Shown one piece after another: positions 1 through 9,406 of a stretch of DNA of 64,000 nt (positions are counted from its first letter, which is position 1; every line of letters begins with the position of its first letter). The notes beneath the pieces are model-generated. The model saw only the letters and a list, made by a program, of their open reading frames with translations, had not been told where the DNA came from and did no database searches. The DNA comes from JAKLIN01 sp964544395. Its GTDB lineage: Archaea; Nanobdellota; Nanobdellia; Pacearchaeales; GW2011-AR1. The stretch lies in assembly GCA_964544395.1 (NCBI GenBank), contig CAZJAO010000002.1, positions 19,950-83,949 on the forward strand, written 5' to 3'. The translations under genes were made by a program, and so were the position numbers.

Positions 1-855
1 AGTACAACTGCCTATATGAGGAGTGATATAACAATTTGTCAAATCTTTAAGACCCCCCCGATAAGGTTCTTCAACAAAACTATCCAGTGCTGCAGATGCA
101 TTTGGATTTGATAATAGCCATTTGTAAAGAGCGGATTCTTCTACAATCCCCCCTCTTGAGAGGTTCATTAATATAGCCTCTTTTTTCATCTTGTCTAGTT
201 CTCTATAAGAAATAAAATCCTTGTTGGCTTTGTTTAAAGGTATATGCAAGGTCACAATATCGCATTTCTGGAGTATTCCATCAAGAGAAGAAATTTTGCC
301 GGGTTCAACATCCTTTAACTGATTGGCATCTATATCATTTATATAAATCTCTCGCGGATTGAATCCTTTTAATTTATTTGCAACTAATTTGCCAATTCGT
401 CCATATCCAACTATTCCTACAGAACATTCAGTCAAATCTTTTCCAATATATCTGTTCCACTCTCCTGCCCTAACTCCTGCATCAGTATTCTGAATTCTTC
501 TTAGCATATTTATCATCTGACCTATTGTTAATTCTGCCACGGCATTAGAAGGCGCATCCGGAGTATATGTTACAGCTATTCCTCTTTTCTTGCATTCATC
601 AAGGTCTACAGAATCTAAGCCTATTCCAACTCTTGCAATCAATTTCAAACTGGGGCATAAGTCCAAAACTTTTTTATTATAGAGCTCTATTCCTGCTATG
701 ATTGCATCTGGATTCTCTTTTGCTAAAAAGTCCATCATAGCCGTTTCTGTTATTTTTCTTTCAAAAGGATTGTATATAACATTTTGTCCTTCCAACAGTT
801 TTCGAGATTCTTCTCCAAAAGGGTGTGTTCCAACAATAATCTTCAAATCTTTCAT
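1..855 (-). CDS. D-2-hydroxyacid dehydrogenase (SerA-like), C-terminus cut by window edge
   Basis: NAD-dependent oxidoreductase of the D-isomer-specific 2-hydroxyacid dehydrogenase family (phosphoglycerate/hydroxypyruvate type). Visible in the 285 codons are the Rossmann loop GIVGYGRIG (147-155), the catalytic Arg in LSRGG (Arg234), the Glu in SFVEEP (262-263) and the catalytic His in TPHIGS (His280). Family members are about 310-330 residues, so some 30 residues lie outside the window. The frame passes intact through a 7-base C run at 53-59. It is the last visible gene of a leftward unit of sugar-modifying enzymes, 44 bases after a glycosyltransferase, so a role on a sugar-derived acid is as likely as serine synthesis. 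The substrate cannot be read from sequence. Confidence 0.85.
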   Translation of the reverse strand, partial: MKDLKIIVGTHPFGEESRKLLEGQNVIYNPFERKITETAMMDFLAKENPDAIIAGIELYNKKVLDLCPSLKLIARVGIGLDSVDLDECKKRGIAVTYTPDAPSNAVAELTIGQMINMLRRIQNTDAGVRAGEWNRYIGKDLTECSVGIVGYGRIGKLVANKLKGFNPREIYINDIDANQLKDVEPGKISSLDGILQKCDIVTLHIPLNKANKDFISYRELDKMKKEAILMNLSRGGIVEESALYKWLLSNPNASAALDSFVEEPYRGGLKDLTNCYITPHIGSCT

Positions 856-899
856 ATTTCTTCTTCTGAATTCTATTTTTTAAAGATTGTGTATCCCAA

Positions 900-2255
900 T
901 TACATAACTGATTTTTTATAGAACTCTAAAATCTTCTTATTAATACTTTCGTAATATATTTGAGAGGGGTCTTTCTTTGAATCAAAATACATATTTTCAT
1001 TCAATTCTTTTTTATAGAATTTAATCTGATTTTTATAGGAAGATTTATCTTTTAATTTATTAAAAATCCTGTCTAAACTAAGTAAATCTATGAACTTATC
1101 GTCGCTTTCCCATAAATCTTTCAATGCTTTATCTCCAAATCTGAATATTGGGATTGCATAAAGAAGAGCCTCATAAGCGATAGTGGTGTTATGAATAACT
1201 ACAAAATCACTTTTTTCTAAGATCTCTTTAACTTCGACATTTTTACCCAATGGATGAATATTTGTTTCAGAAATCAGATAAGTATAATTATTTATATCAT
1301 CCATAGGATGAGCCGTTATATCCAAAGTTATTTCAGGATGTTCTCTTGCAAATGCATTCAAGGTTTTTACAATCTCTTTGTTGCTTTCTTCATTTCCTTT
1401 TACACTTAAAAAAATTGCTGCCCTTTTGGGATTAAATTCTTCTTTTTCTTTTTTTATGTCTTTAATGGAATATTTTGGATTTCCTGCAATAATCAATCTT
1501 TTTTTATCAACATATTTTTCTTGAATCTCATAAGTGCTCATCCCCCACACGAGATTATAATCCGAGATTATGTTTTCATTGAGTATGCTTATTGGATTAA
1601 AGTCGGGATATTCTATAGTAAAACCATGCTGAAGATTAAATGTTGGTCTTCTCTCTTTCTTATGTATTAGGGTCATTATAGAATCTTCTCCAAATGCCTG
1701 CGAACAGAATGCAATATAGGCTTTAGGAGCATACTCATTATAAATTTCGTAAAACTGTTCTATTTTTCTGAATCTGGAATAAGTTCTGGTTAAAAAAAGA
1801 GAATAATATTTGCCAAGAGTAGCTTTCAGATTTGCTTCTCTGAATTTCTTCCAGATACCAAATAGTAAGGGAAGATTTGGGAAGCTAAAATGTCCTCTAA
1901 GAAATAAGTTTTTTAGCTTATTTTCATAACAATCAAGCAAAAGAATTTTGTCCTCGGGGAATTTTTCTATGGCCTTTAGAAAGAATTCATGATGATCTTT
2001 TCGGGGCATAAAATAAGATGCCAGAATTCCGCCCGGGATACCCTTTACAGGATAATGTTCTTTGAAGAAGAGATATTTTATCTTTTTTGCAAATCTCTCA
2101 AAAAAACCAACATTCTGATTTTTATAAAAAGTGTAAGTCTCATCAGCCATTATTGGCCAAAGACCGATCCCCCTATGCTCCATCTTTGAAAAGAACTCTT
2201 TTAAAGTTTTAATAAATGGAATTTTCTCAGACCATAAGTCTTTCTCATTTATCAT
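900..2255 (-). CDS. GT-B type glycosyl/glycerophosphate transferase, capsule-biosynthesis-like
   Basis: A 451-residue protein with no signal peptide. The half around residues 205-260 (FNLQHGFT, LVWGMSTYE, IIAGNPKY) and the later segments DITAHPMDD and FVVIHNTTIAYEALL match the layout of the GT-B fold used by capsular-polysaccharide and CDP-glycerol glycerophosphotransferase-like enzymes: a nucleotide-sugar pocket followed by a short-helix E/H pocket. Its start overlaps the end of the upstream methyltransferase by 11 bases, so it is translated from the same mRNA. Likely a cytosolic step of surface glycan assembly. Donor and acceptor are unknown, and a UDP-GlcNAc 2-epimerase-like relative is an alternative reading. 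Confidence 0.6.
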   Translation of the reverse strand: MINEKDLWSEKIPFIKTLKEFFSKMEHRGIGLWPIMADETYTFYKNQNVGFFERFAKKIKYLFFKEHYPVKGIPGGILASYFMPRKDHHEFFLKAIEKFPEDKILLLDCYENKLKNLFLRGHFSFPNLPLLFGIWKKFREANLKATLGKYYSLFLTRTYSRFRKIEQFYEIYNEYAPKAYIAFCSQAFGEDSIMTLIHKKERRPTFNLQHGFTIEYPDFNPISILNENIISDYNLVWGMSTYEIQEKYVDKKRLIIAGNPKYSIKDIKKEKEEFNPKRAAIFLSVKGNEESNKEIVKTLNAFAREHPEITLDITAHPMDDINNYTYLISETNIHPLGKNVEVKEILEKSDFVVIHNTTIAYEALLYAIPIFRFGDKALKDLWESDDKFIDLLSLDRIFNKLKDKSSYKNQIKFYKKELNENMYFDSKKDPSQIYYESINKKILEFYKKSVM

Positions 2256-2850
2256 TTTTAACTACCCACCAGTCCGTTCTTGAGATTGTTGGTATTATTT
2301 TGGTTTTATTGGAAAATTCAAAAAGTGCTCGAAGAATATCTTTGTTGAATTTTTTATTAACTATATCATGTCCGGCCAGAATTCCATTCGGCTTAACCTT
2401 TGGAAAATAATTATCAATGTCCCTTTTTACATATTCATAGTCATGATTCCCATCAATGTAAATAAAATCCGCTTCAGGAATTTCTTTCACTGCATCATCT
2501 GAAAATTTTCTGATAAATACTACTCTATCTTTATACTTCCCTAATTTCTTCTGCGTATCAAGGTACATTTTAGGTAGCCCCTTCTCGCTTGTTTCGGAAT
2601 CTCTTTTTTTGTATTCTTCATAAGATTGATAGGGGTCTATTACATAGAGTTTCTTGACGTTCAACTCTTTAAACATATTAAGTGCATTCTCGCCTTTGTA
2701 CGTCCCAATTTCGACAACAGTGATTGGCTTATTGTTAAAATAATTCTTGGCAAATCTTACTGAATGCCTTGGGAAAGGTCTTACAAAGTTTATATTAAAT
2801 TTCTTTCCAAGCATTTCATTAACTTCGTGAAGTATCTTTAAATTTCTCAT
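2245..2850 (-). CDS. class I SAM-dependent methyltransferase
   Basis: A 201-residue protein resembling the Methyltransf_24 type. Motif I is VVEIGTYKGENAL (about 46-58), the acidic strand end is LYVIDPY (about 74-80), and the post-II region is DFIYIDGNHDYEYV, with an Asp/His pair typical of this O-methyltransferase-like group. The start overlaps the stop of the oxidoreductase gene upstream as ATGA, and its own end overlaps the next glycosyltransferase gene. Context in a glycan operon suggests O-methylation of a sugar or sugar nucleotide. The substrate is inferred only. Confidence 0.8.
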   Translation of the reverse strand: MRNLKILHEVNEMLGKKFNINFVRPFPRHSVRFAKNYFNNKPITVVEIGTYKGENALNMFKELNVKKLYVIDPYQSYEEYKKRDSETSEKGLPKMYLDTQKKLGKYKDRVVFIRKFSDDAVKEIPEADFIYIDGNHDYEYVKRDIDNYFPKVKPNGILAGHDIVNKKFNKDILRALFEFSNKTKIIPTISRTDWWVVKNDK

Positions 2851-3761
2851 TTTACCCTGCTTTCTACCTCTTGAATAATAGCATCCTGCATTTTTATATT
2901 ATACAGGGCATCAGGTTCGGAGACCAATAATTCACCCGCTCCTTTAATCGCAGATATGAATCTCCGAATAGAAACATTTAATGGATCCTCAACACACATG
3001 GTTTTTCCATCATATTCTAATTTATTTCTGTAAACCCCTCCAACATTTTCTACTTTTCTCTCAAATTCAACTCCGTTTATGTAAAAAGTCATTTGTCTTG
3101 GTCTCTCTTCCTTTACTTTCATTTTGTAAGACACAGGCACACCCCCATAATCAAAAGCAATTGTTGCAATCTCATTTCCTAGAAGAAAATCCAATCTTTC
3201 AATCGGTCTCTGCCCGAGAAGTTTAATTAGAAAACTGTTCATATGAGGGAGAACATCTGAAGCCATATTTACAAAGCCCTTTTTAGCAGGTTCCATGTAA
3301 ACTGAGAATTTTTCAATATCGTTCTTAAGCGGTGCAGGAATTTTCTCTAAAAGAGAAATCCATTGGGTGTTTGTAGACAAAATTTTACCATGGGATTTTG
3401 CCAGATTAAACAACTCTTCAACAACTCTATGATTATCATATTCGGAATCTAGAACAAGAGGTTTTTCACATAATACATGACTATTATAGCTGAGGCAACG
3501 CCTTATCTGTCTAGAATGATATTCTGGAGGCGTGCAAATACTAACTACGTCTGGTTTTTCTTTTTCTAATAACTTTTCCAAATCCCAATAGGGCACGGCA
3601 TCAATTCCGTAAGAAAGTTTTAGCTTTTCAGCCCTTTCTTTTGCAGTTTTTTCTGAAGATGTTAAAATAGCGACAACATCACATCCCACATTTTTAAATT
3701 CCCTTGCATGAAATTCTCCAATTTTGCCCGGACCTAAAATCGCTGCTCTTAATTTCTCCAT
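2847..3761 (-). CDS. Gfo/Idh/MocA family NAD(P)-dependent oxidoreductase
   Basis: A 304-residue protein. The N-terminal Rossmann fold is AAILGPGKIGEFHAREF (about 6-22), followed by VVSICTPPEYH (about 72-82) and the family hallmark CEKPLV (about 97-102), whose Lys is normally catalytic. The second half forms the usual alpha/beta substrate domain. In glycan loci this family oxidises or reduces nucleotide-sugar carbons. It lies 12 bases after the trifunctional dehydratase-cupin-methyltransferase gene and overlaps the next gene by 4 bases, so it probably acts on the same deoxysugar intermediate. Confidence 0.85.
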   Translation of the reverse strand: MEKLRAAILGPGKIGEFHAREFKNVGCDVVAILTSSEKTAKERAEKLKLSYGIDAVPYWDLEKLLEKEKPDVVSICTPPEYHSRQIRRCLSYNSHVLCEKPLVLDSEYDNHRVVEELFNLAKSHGKILSTNTQWISLLEKIPAPLKNDIEKFSVYMEPAKKGFVNMASDVLPHMNSFLIKLLGQRPIERLDFLLGNEIATIAFDYGGVPVSYKMKVKEERPRQMTFYINGVEFERKVENVGGVYRNKLEYDGKTMCVEDPLNVSIRRFISAIKGAGELLVSEPDALYNIKMQDAIIQEVESRVK

Positions 3762-3773
3762 GTTAGAAACAGA

Positions 3774-6491
3774 TTAAATAATTCTTATTTCAGGATAAGA
3801 GGTTATGAATCTTACTCCCTTTTCTCTTAAATTTAAATTGTTTTTTATTATCTCATCAGTATAATTCCAAGCTAAAATATAAACAAAATCTGGAACGTTT
3901 GAGGAAAGATATTCTTTACTTCTTATTGGAATCTTTACGCCCGGAACAAATTTGTCATATTTTAGGGGATTATCCTCAACAATATAATCTATGTAACTAT
4001 TGTCAATCTGGTAAAAATTTAATGAAGTGGTTGCTTTTGCAGGAGCCCCATAACCAACAATTCTCTTGCCGTGGCTTTTTATTTCCCTTAGCAATTCTCT
4101 TGTTTTCTCTCGTTTGTCCATTATCTTCTGAGCAAAATTTTGATAAGTAGAGAACTTATCCAATCCCAGGTTTCTTTCTTCATTTAAGAATCTTTCAACA
4201 CTAATGTCTTTGATATGCCTGCCCCCTGCTTTTTGAACAAATACCCTTATGGAACCACCATGAACATCCAATCTTTCTAATTTGAATATTTCCATGCCAT
4301 TCCTTTTGAAGAATTCATTCAATGAAAGGGCGCTGAAATAAGACAAGTGTTCATGGTAGATATTATCAAAAGTCAGTCCCCTTATTGTATCAAGAACATA
4401 CTGTGCTTCAATTACAAAAGCTCCGTCATCTTTGAGAAGCAATTTTACATTCTCAGTAAAATCTTTTATATCCTTGACATGTGCGAATACATTTGCTGCA
4501 GTGACTACATCTACTTTTCCCTTACTCTTTAATATCTCTTCAACTATTTCTTTATTCCAAAAACCAGTCAGGGTAGGAATTCCTGCATCATTCGCAATTT
4601 TGCTTACATTTTCCGCAGGCTCAATTCCAATAACTTTCATTCCCATTTCTTTGAAATATTTTAAGAGAGTTCCATCATTGCTTCCAATATCTGCGATTAA
4701 GGAATCACTATTTAATCTCAGTTCATTTCTCACTTTTTCAGCCATTTCTTTAAAATGGTCTCTTGTTGTTGCGGTTGTTGAAGTTAAAAATAGATAATGC
4801 TTGAACATTTTTTCAGGAGGAACAACATACGATAATTGGCATAAATGACAATTCTCACAATACATCATTTCTAGAGGAAATAATTCCTCTTTGTTCAGGT
4901 CTTCTTTATCTAATAAATTGTTGGCCAATGGGCTTTTGCCGAGAGATAAAACCGATTTTAGGTTATTGCTACCACAGACTCTGCAATTATTTTGGAGACC
5001 AAATCCCTCATTTTTCTTAACAGCATTTTTATAAGATTCTATTTTATCTGCCTTAACCAATTCGTAAGGAACAGTGTGTTTTCCATAATTTTCCTTTTTT
5101 CTTTCTCCAGTAACTAAATTAAGCAGAACGGTATCTTCAAGGAAAATTTGAGTATGGGCAAGATTTGGCGGAGTGATTACCAGGTCTCCCCCCCGAACAA
5201 GGTGATATTTGATTGGACTTGCTTCATCTAACAAATCTTTGTAAACGCTTACATAAGAGCCGGAAATTACAAGAACTTTTTGTTCTTGTTCAGGATGATA
5301 ATGATTTCCCCTTAGTATTCCACTTTTTTCACTTACATTATTTGTATCAATTAAACCAATCCAGTTTATAGGTTCAGGAAGGTAATAATTATCTATCACT
5401 CCTCTTCCATCCTTAAAAGAATCCGCGCCCTTGACAATAATTTCTTCTCTTGAAAGAGGATCTCTTTTCTCATTGCTTTCTTCTAATTTTTTTAGTTCAA
5501 ATACCGCGCTTCCACCATCCTCTAAAAATTTCATAGGATGTATTTTTCCTTTCTTTACCAGATTTCTATAAAATTCTATGGACCTCTTAATCCCCTCCTC
5601 CAGAGAAACTTTTGGTTTCCATCCAAGTGATTGCAACTTTGTAGCATCAATAAATTGTTCTTGAATTTCTTGTAGATATGGGGGTCTGGAAGCAATTTCG
5701 ATGTATTTATCCGGATTTTTTCCCATAATAATGCAGATTCTCTTTACCAAATCGCCTATTCTCAAATTTTCTGTTCCACCACAGCAATAAACTTCTCCAT
5801 TTTTTCCTTTTTCAGAGACAGTCACGAATGCTTCAGCAACATCATCAATATAAACGAATTCTCTTACATGGTTCTCGGAATCTTTCCAAACTCTTACAGG
5901 CATATCTTTTTCTAATCGGATTATAGAATTTGGAACTATTCTTGTAGTGTTAAAATCTCCCGGCCCATAAAAATTTGAGCTAGCAATAATCTTAATTGGC
6001 AACCCATAATTTCTTGCATAAGCCAAAGATATAATCTGCTGGCATGCTTTTGAAGAATCATAAACAAAAAGAGGCCTAAGAGGACTTTTCTCTGTATATG
6101 GAATTGGAGCTTCTCCAAATGCCTTATCGCTCGTTGAAACAACAATGCTCTTTATACTGCTTGCTCTTCCTGGATTCCTGCAGGCTTCAAGAACGCTTAC
6201 AAGTCCCATTATATTTATATCAAAAGCGGTTGCAGGGTCTTCAGCGCAATATTTTTGTATTGCCCATGAAGCGAGGTGGTAAACCTCTTCTATTCCATAT
6301 TCAACAATGACTCTTCTTAGCAAATTAGAATCTCTAACGTCCCCAATTACAGATATATCTGGTCTTTCTTTATCATCTCTGATGTAATTTTCTTCCTTTT
6401 CTATTCCGACGACAAAATGGCCCATCTCTTTCAACTTCTTGACTAGAACTGTTCCAAGGAACCCATCGTGGCCAGTAATAAGCGTGTTCAT
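3774..6491 (-). CDS. trifunctional fusion: sugar-nucleotide SDR - cupin - C-methyltransferase
   Basis: A 905-residue chain with three enzyme modules. Residues 1 to about 320 are an extended short-chain dehydrogenase: TGHDGFLG at the start, a STSDKAFG strand and YDSSK (about 144-148) as the catalytic Tyr/Lys, closest by eye to nucleotide-sugar 4,6-dehydratases/epimerases. Residues about 345-490 are a cupin with RGNHYHPEQEQ (about 390-400), like the C-terminal cupin of CapF. Residues about 500-905 are a deoxysugar C-methyltransferase: a Zn-binding Cys set (CRVCG, YCENCHLC), a SAM loop IADIGSNDG (about 600) and the C-terminal GYGAPAKATT (about 812). Expected product: a C-methylated branched deoxysugar nucleotide. 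First gene of its leftward unit; a TATA-like element lies 27 bases before its ATG. Confidence 0.85.
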   Translation of the reverse strand: MNTLITGHDGFLGTVLVKKLKEMGHFVVGIEKEENYIRDDKERPDISVIGDVRDSNLLRRVIVEYGIEEVYHLASWAIQKYCAEDPATAFDINIMGLVSVLEACRNPGRASSIKSIVVSTSDKAFGEAPIPYTEKSPLRPLFVYDSSKACQQIISLAYARNYGLPIKIIASSNFYGPGDFNTTRIVPNSIIRLEKDMPVRVWKDSENHVREFVYIDDVAEAFVTVSEKGKNGEVYCCGGTENLRIGDLVKRICIIMGKNPDKYIEIASRPPYLQEIQEQFIDATKLQSLGWKPKVSLEEGIKRSIEFYRNLVKKGKIHPMKFLEDGGSAVFELKKLEESNEKRDPLSREEIIVKGADSFKDGRGVIDNYYLPEPINWIGLIDTNNVSEKSGILRGNHYHPEQEQKVLVISGSYVSVYKDLLDEASPIKYHLVRGGDLVITPPNLAHTQIFLEDTVLLNLVTGERKKENYGKHTVPYELVKADKIESYKNAVKKNEGFGLQNNCRVCGSNNLKSVLSLGKSPLANNLLDKEDLNKEELFPLEMMYCENCHLCQLSYVVPPEKMFKHYLFLTSTTATTRDHFKEMAEKVRNELRLNSDSLIADIGSNDGTLLKYFKEMGMKVIGIEPAENVSKIANDAGIPTLTGFWNKEIVEEILKSKGKVDVVTAANVFAHVKDIKDFTENVKLLLKDDGAFVIEAQYVLDTIRGLTFDNIYHEHLSYFSALSLNEFFKRNGMEIFKLERLDVHGGSIRVFVQKAGGRHIKDISVERFLNEERNLGLDKFSTYQNFAQKIMDKREKTRELLREIKSHGKRIVGYGAPAKATTSLNFYQIDNSYIDYIVEDNPLKYDKFVPGVKIPIRSKEYLSSNVPDFVYILAWNYTDEIIKNNLNLREKGVRFITSYPEIRII

Positions 6492-6623
6492 TAATCTATA
6501 ACTATAATATCTCTTTTTAAAGATTTATGAAACAAAAATTCATATTCCAAATCTTCTTGTTTTGGCTGAATTTACTGATTTGAGCATCATAAAATTTAAA
6601 ATCTGTCACCATCTTATATCTAA
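6492..6623. promoter_or_regulatory. divergent promoter region with two TATA-like elements
   Basis: A 132-base spacer between two divergent genes. On the minus strand a TATA-like CTTTAAAA lies at 6515-6522, centred about 27 bases before the ATG at 6491. On the plus strand AATTTAAAAT lies at 6593-6602, centred about 26 bases before the ATG at 6624. Both spacings fit archaeal promoters driving leaderless mRNAs. No operator-like repeat is obvious between them. Confidence 0.55.
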
Positions 6624-7556
6624 ATGAATAAAACAGATGTGCCTATTCTTATTCTGGCATTCAATAGACCGGATACTACTTTCAAGGTTTTCAATGCTAT
6701 TAGAGAAATAAAACCCAAAAAGCTTTTTATTGCTGTTGATGGACCTCGTCCAGGAAATGAAATGGATGAGATAAATGTAAAAAAAGTAAGAGAGATTTTA
6801 AGCAATGTGGATTGGCCATGCAAGGTAAAGAAAATATTCAGGGAAAAAAATCTTGGTTCTTTAAACTCTACTGTAGGTGCTATCACTTGGTTCTTTGAAA
6901 ATGTTGAATACGGTGCGATAGTAGAAGACGACTGCCTGCCAAGTTCGGATTTTTTTAAATTTTGCGCAGAGCTTCTTGAAAAATACAAAGATGATGAAAG
7001 AATAATGCACATAGGCGGAAATAACTTTCAGAGGGGCTGGACTCGTGATAAATACTCTTACTATTTCTCCTATTACCCTTACATGTGGGGTTGGGCTACT
7101 TGGGCAAGAGCTTGGAAGAAATTTGACCGAACAATGGGAGCTTACCCCGAGTTGAAAAATAAAGGATATTTTAGAGATATCTATCCAAACAAATTAGAAG
7201 AAACATATATTAGAAGGCTTATTGAAGGCACCTATTCAGGAAAGAATCCTACTGGATGGGATAATAACTGGATATTTACTCTTTTGACAAATAATGGGTT
7301 GTCCATAGCTCCAAATAAAAACCTTGTAAAAAATATCGGGTTTGTTGAGAATTCTGTTCGTACAAAACCTATAGACTCTTTTTTGTCAATAGACACTCAA
7401 GAAATGGAATTTCCTTTGAAACATCCGCCATTTATTTTCCGAGACCGTAAAACTGATGAGAGATATATACGATGGATTTATCGGACTAAACTGAGAAAAT
7501 ATTTCTTAATGAAAACGGGATTATACAAACTTTTTTCTAAGAACAAAAAAAACTGA
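6624..7556 (+). CDS. GT-A type glycosyltransferase (HlpA/GNT-I-like)
   Basis: A 310-residue protein, the only plus-strand gene of the glycan locus. It opens with PILILAFNRPDTT (about 7-19), then FIAVDGPRPG, and carries the metal-binding acidic motif VEDDCLP (about 93-99) after EYGAI, as in GT-A glycosyltransferases related to GNT-I and bacterial 'hemolytic protein HlpA-like' enzymes. MWGWATWARAW (about 153-163) and PTGWDNNW (about 212-219) are conserved acceptor-side segments of that group. It has its own promoter and converges on the neighbouring methyltransferase gene, overlapping its 3' end by 36 bases on the other strand. Confidence 0.75.
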   Translation: MNKTDVPILILAFNRPDTTFKVFNAIREIKPKKLFIAVDGPRPGNEMDEINVKKVREILSNVDWPCKVKKIFREKNLGSLNSTVGAITWFFENVEYGAIVEDDCLPSSDFFKFCAELLEKYKDDERIMHIGGNNFQRGWTRDKYSYYFSYYPYMWGWATWARAWKKFDRTMGAYPELKNKGYFRDIYPNKLEETYIRRLIEGTYSGKNPTGWDNNWIFTLLTNNGLSIAPNKNLVKNIGFVENSVRTKPIDSFLSIDTQEMEFPLKHPPFIFRDRKTDERYIRWIYRTKLRKYFLMKTGLYKLFSKNKKN

Positions 7557-8330
7557 TTGGGGTCTTATCTTGTGCCAAGCTTTGGTTGCATGATACTTTT
7601 TGTTCCATGAAAATATCTTGCTTAAAAGAATATCGAGATAAATAACAAGTTTGGATTTCTTGAATCCATTGTTAATATCCCATATTCTTCTGGTTGTTGG
7701 AAATAAAACCCTATCTTCTGATAGAATTTCCAATCCATTTTGAAGGATTATTTGTTTGAAAATATTTAATGGAATCCCTCTCTCTCTTAATGTTAAGCCC
7801 TTTCTCTCTTTTCTCCAATCCCCCATGGAAACTATTGGTTCTCTCAAAAGAATAAAGCCCCCTTTTTTTAGGATCCTCGTTAATTCCTGAATTACAAAGC
7901 TAATATTAGGTATGTGATGAAGAACAGCAAAACAGGTGATTAAATCAATGCTTCCCTCGGGCAAATCAATTTTGCCTGAAGCATTAGGTGAAATATATTC
8001 TATCTTCTTACCCCCTATTTTTCCGACTCTTAATTTATGAGATGGCTCTAAAATTATTACTTCCTTGATTCTATCTATTATTGGGAGGAGTTCATCTCCG
8101 GAAGCTCCTCCAAAACTAAGAACTTTGCTAAATTCTTTTATCCTTTTTATTTTATTATACCCATGAATCTTATTGAGCTCATGAAACTCATAAAAATATG
8201 GGGCTTCGGAAATCAGTCCAGAATATCCTTCTTTTTCATCGTTAAACCATGCTTCAATTTGTTTTCTATTGAAATCATCCCCGTATAGTTTCTTACCTGA
8301 AAAATATTCTTCAAAATTTTCGTCTTTCAT
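7521..8330 (-). CDS. class I SAM-dependent methyltransferase
   Basis: A 269-residue protein. Motif I is VLSFGGASGDELL (about 70-82), the strand-2 acidic end is IILEPS (about 93-98), and motif II is IDLITCFAVLHHIPN (about 129-143), followed by LTRILKKGGFILLREP. This is a standard UbiE-like methyltransferase core. The start overlaps the upstream GT4 stop by 4 bases (ATGA), making it the last gene of a coupled leftward unit that begins at 12088. Probably methylates a glycan residue; the target is unknown. Its final 12 codons lie antisense to the end of the plus-strand glycosyltransferase. Confidence 0.8.
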   Translation of the reverse strand: MKDENFEEYFSGKKLYGDDFNRKQIEAWFNDEKEGYSGLISEAPYFYEFHELNKIHGYNKIKRIKEFSKVLSFGGASGDELLPIIDRIKEVIILEPSHKLRVGKIGGKKIEYISPNASGKIDLPEGSIDLITCFAVLHHIPNISFVIQELTRILKKGGFILLREPIVSMGDWRKERKGLTLRERGIPLNIFKQIILQNGLEILSEDRVLFPTTRRIWDINNGFKKSKLVIYLDILLSKIFSWNKKYHATKAWHKIRPQSVFFVLRKKFV

Positions 8331-9406
8331 ATCTCTTTGTTAAAAATCTCAATTAATTTTCTTTCTGAAATCTCAAATTGGAAGTTCTTCTTGAAAAATT
8401 GCCTAATTTTATTTGAATCTATTTTCTTTTTTGCCATGATTTTTAATTTTTCTGCTAGGCTGTTCCAATCTCCCCGTTTTGCCACATAGCCCAAAAAATC
8501 TTTCGACACCATCTCTTTTATTGCTCCGGTATTATAAGATAAGACGGGAATTCCGAACATAAAAGATTCTAAAATAACTAAAGGAAAAGATTCATTCTCA
8601 TATTGTGTCGGAAAGATAAGAGAATTTGCCTCGCTCAATACTTGCTCCTTCTCTTTTCCAAACTTGGGACCAAGATAAGTGCATTCTTTTTCCAAAGCGT
8701 ATTCTTTTCTTAGCGAAAACCATTTCTCTTCGGTTTCTTTATCTGGAAAACTTCCGACAAACAAGCACTTGAACTTAATTTGACTCTTTAATAAATTGCA
8801 AATTCTTAATGTATCTAATGCGCCCTTTGTTTCATACATATTAGACAAAAATAATAAAACTAATTCTTTTTTCTTTTTCCTATTGCTTAGAACCGCTTCA
8901 AACTTTTTATCATCTAGTTCGTCTTTTATCCCGTTTGGAACAAAGTAGACATGATCTTTATCAAAAATGGTTGACACTTCATCATAAAGTAAGGGAGAGA
9001 GTATAATCATCTTGCTGTTCCCAAAAACAAATTTTGCATATCTGGAAAATTTAAGTCCTTTAGTATGTGTTTGAAAGATAACTTTCTTTCCAAATAGTTT
9101 GCATTCCAGAACATAAATGCTGTCTCTTATAAATGCGAAACCTTTAACCGGAATCTCAAAATAAATTAAGTCTGGTTTGAATGAGATTAATTCTTTGAGC
9201 AGTTTAAAAAATACTGCAAAAGCACCCATGAACTTCTTGGCATTAATAGAACCCATCTCATCCAGTTTGTCAAAATAGTTAATTTTTATTTTTTTCAATT
9301 CAAAATTTTTATTCATCTCTTTTCCGTTGAAGTATAATTCATTCATTATGGATGCCCCGTGTGTTGGGGGGGGAAATCGACCTAAAAATAAAATTTTCTT
9401 TTTCAT
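8327..9406 (-). CDS. glycosyltransferase family 4 (GT-B)
   Basis: A 359-residue protein. The N-terminal Rossmann domain starts ILFLGRFPPPTHGAS (about 5-19), a typical GT4 donor-side glycine-rich entry. The C-terminal domain has VPNGI (about 178-182) and the E-x7-E type signature ENESFPLVILE (about 281-291), followed by FGIPVLSYNTG. Overlaps of 4 bases with genes on both sides show translational coupling. Predicted to be a cytosolic, retaining sugar transferase building the lipid-linked glycan. Confidence 0.85.
   Translation of the reverse strand: MKKKILFLGRFPPPTHGASIMNELYFNGKEMNKNFELKKIKINYFDKLDEMGSINAKKFMGAFAVFFKLLKELISFKPDLIYFEIPVKGFAFIRDSIYVLECKLFGKKVIFQTHTKGLKFSRYAKFVFGNSKMIILSPLLYDEVSTIFDKDHVYFVPNGIKDELDDKKFEAVLSNRKKKKELVLLFLSNMYETKGALDTLRICNLLKSQIKFKCLFVGSFPDKETEEKWFSLRKEYALEKECTYLGPKFGKEKEQVLSEANSLIFPTQYENESFPLVILESFMFGIPVLSYNTGAIKEMVSKDFLGYVAKRGDWNSLAEKLKIMAKKKIDSNKIRQFFKKNFQFEISERKLIEIFNKEI

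Noticed and set aside
51..60. C run near the left edge as a possible frameshift in the dehydrogenase
   Set aside because: The reading frame continues across it into the conserved TPHIGS segment, so the sequence is intact.
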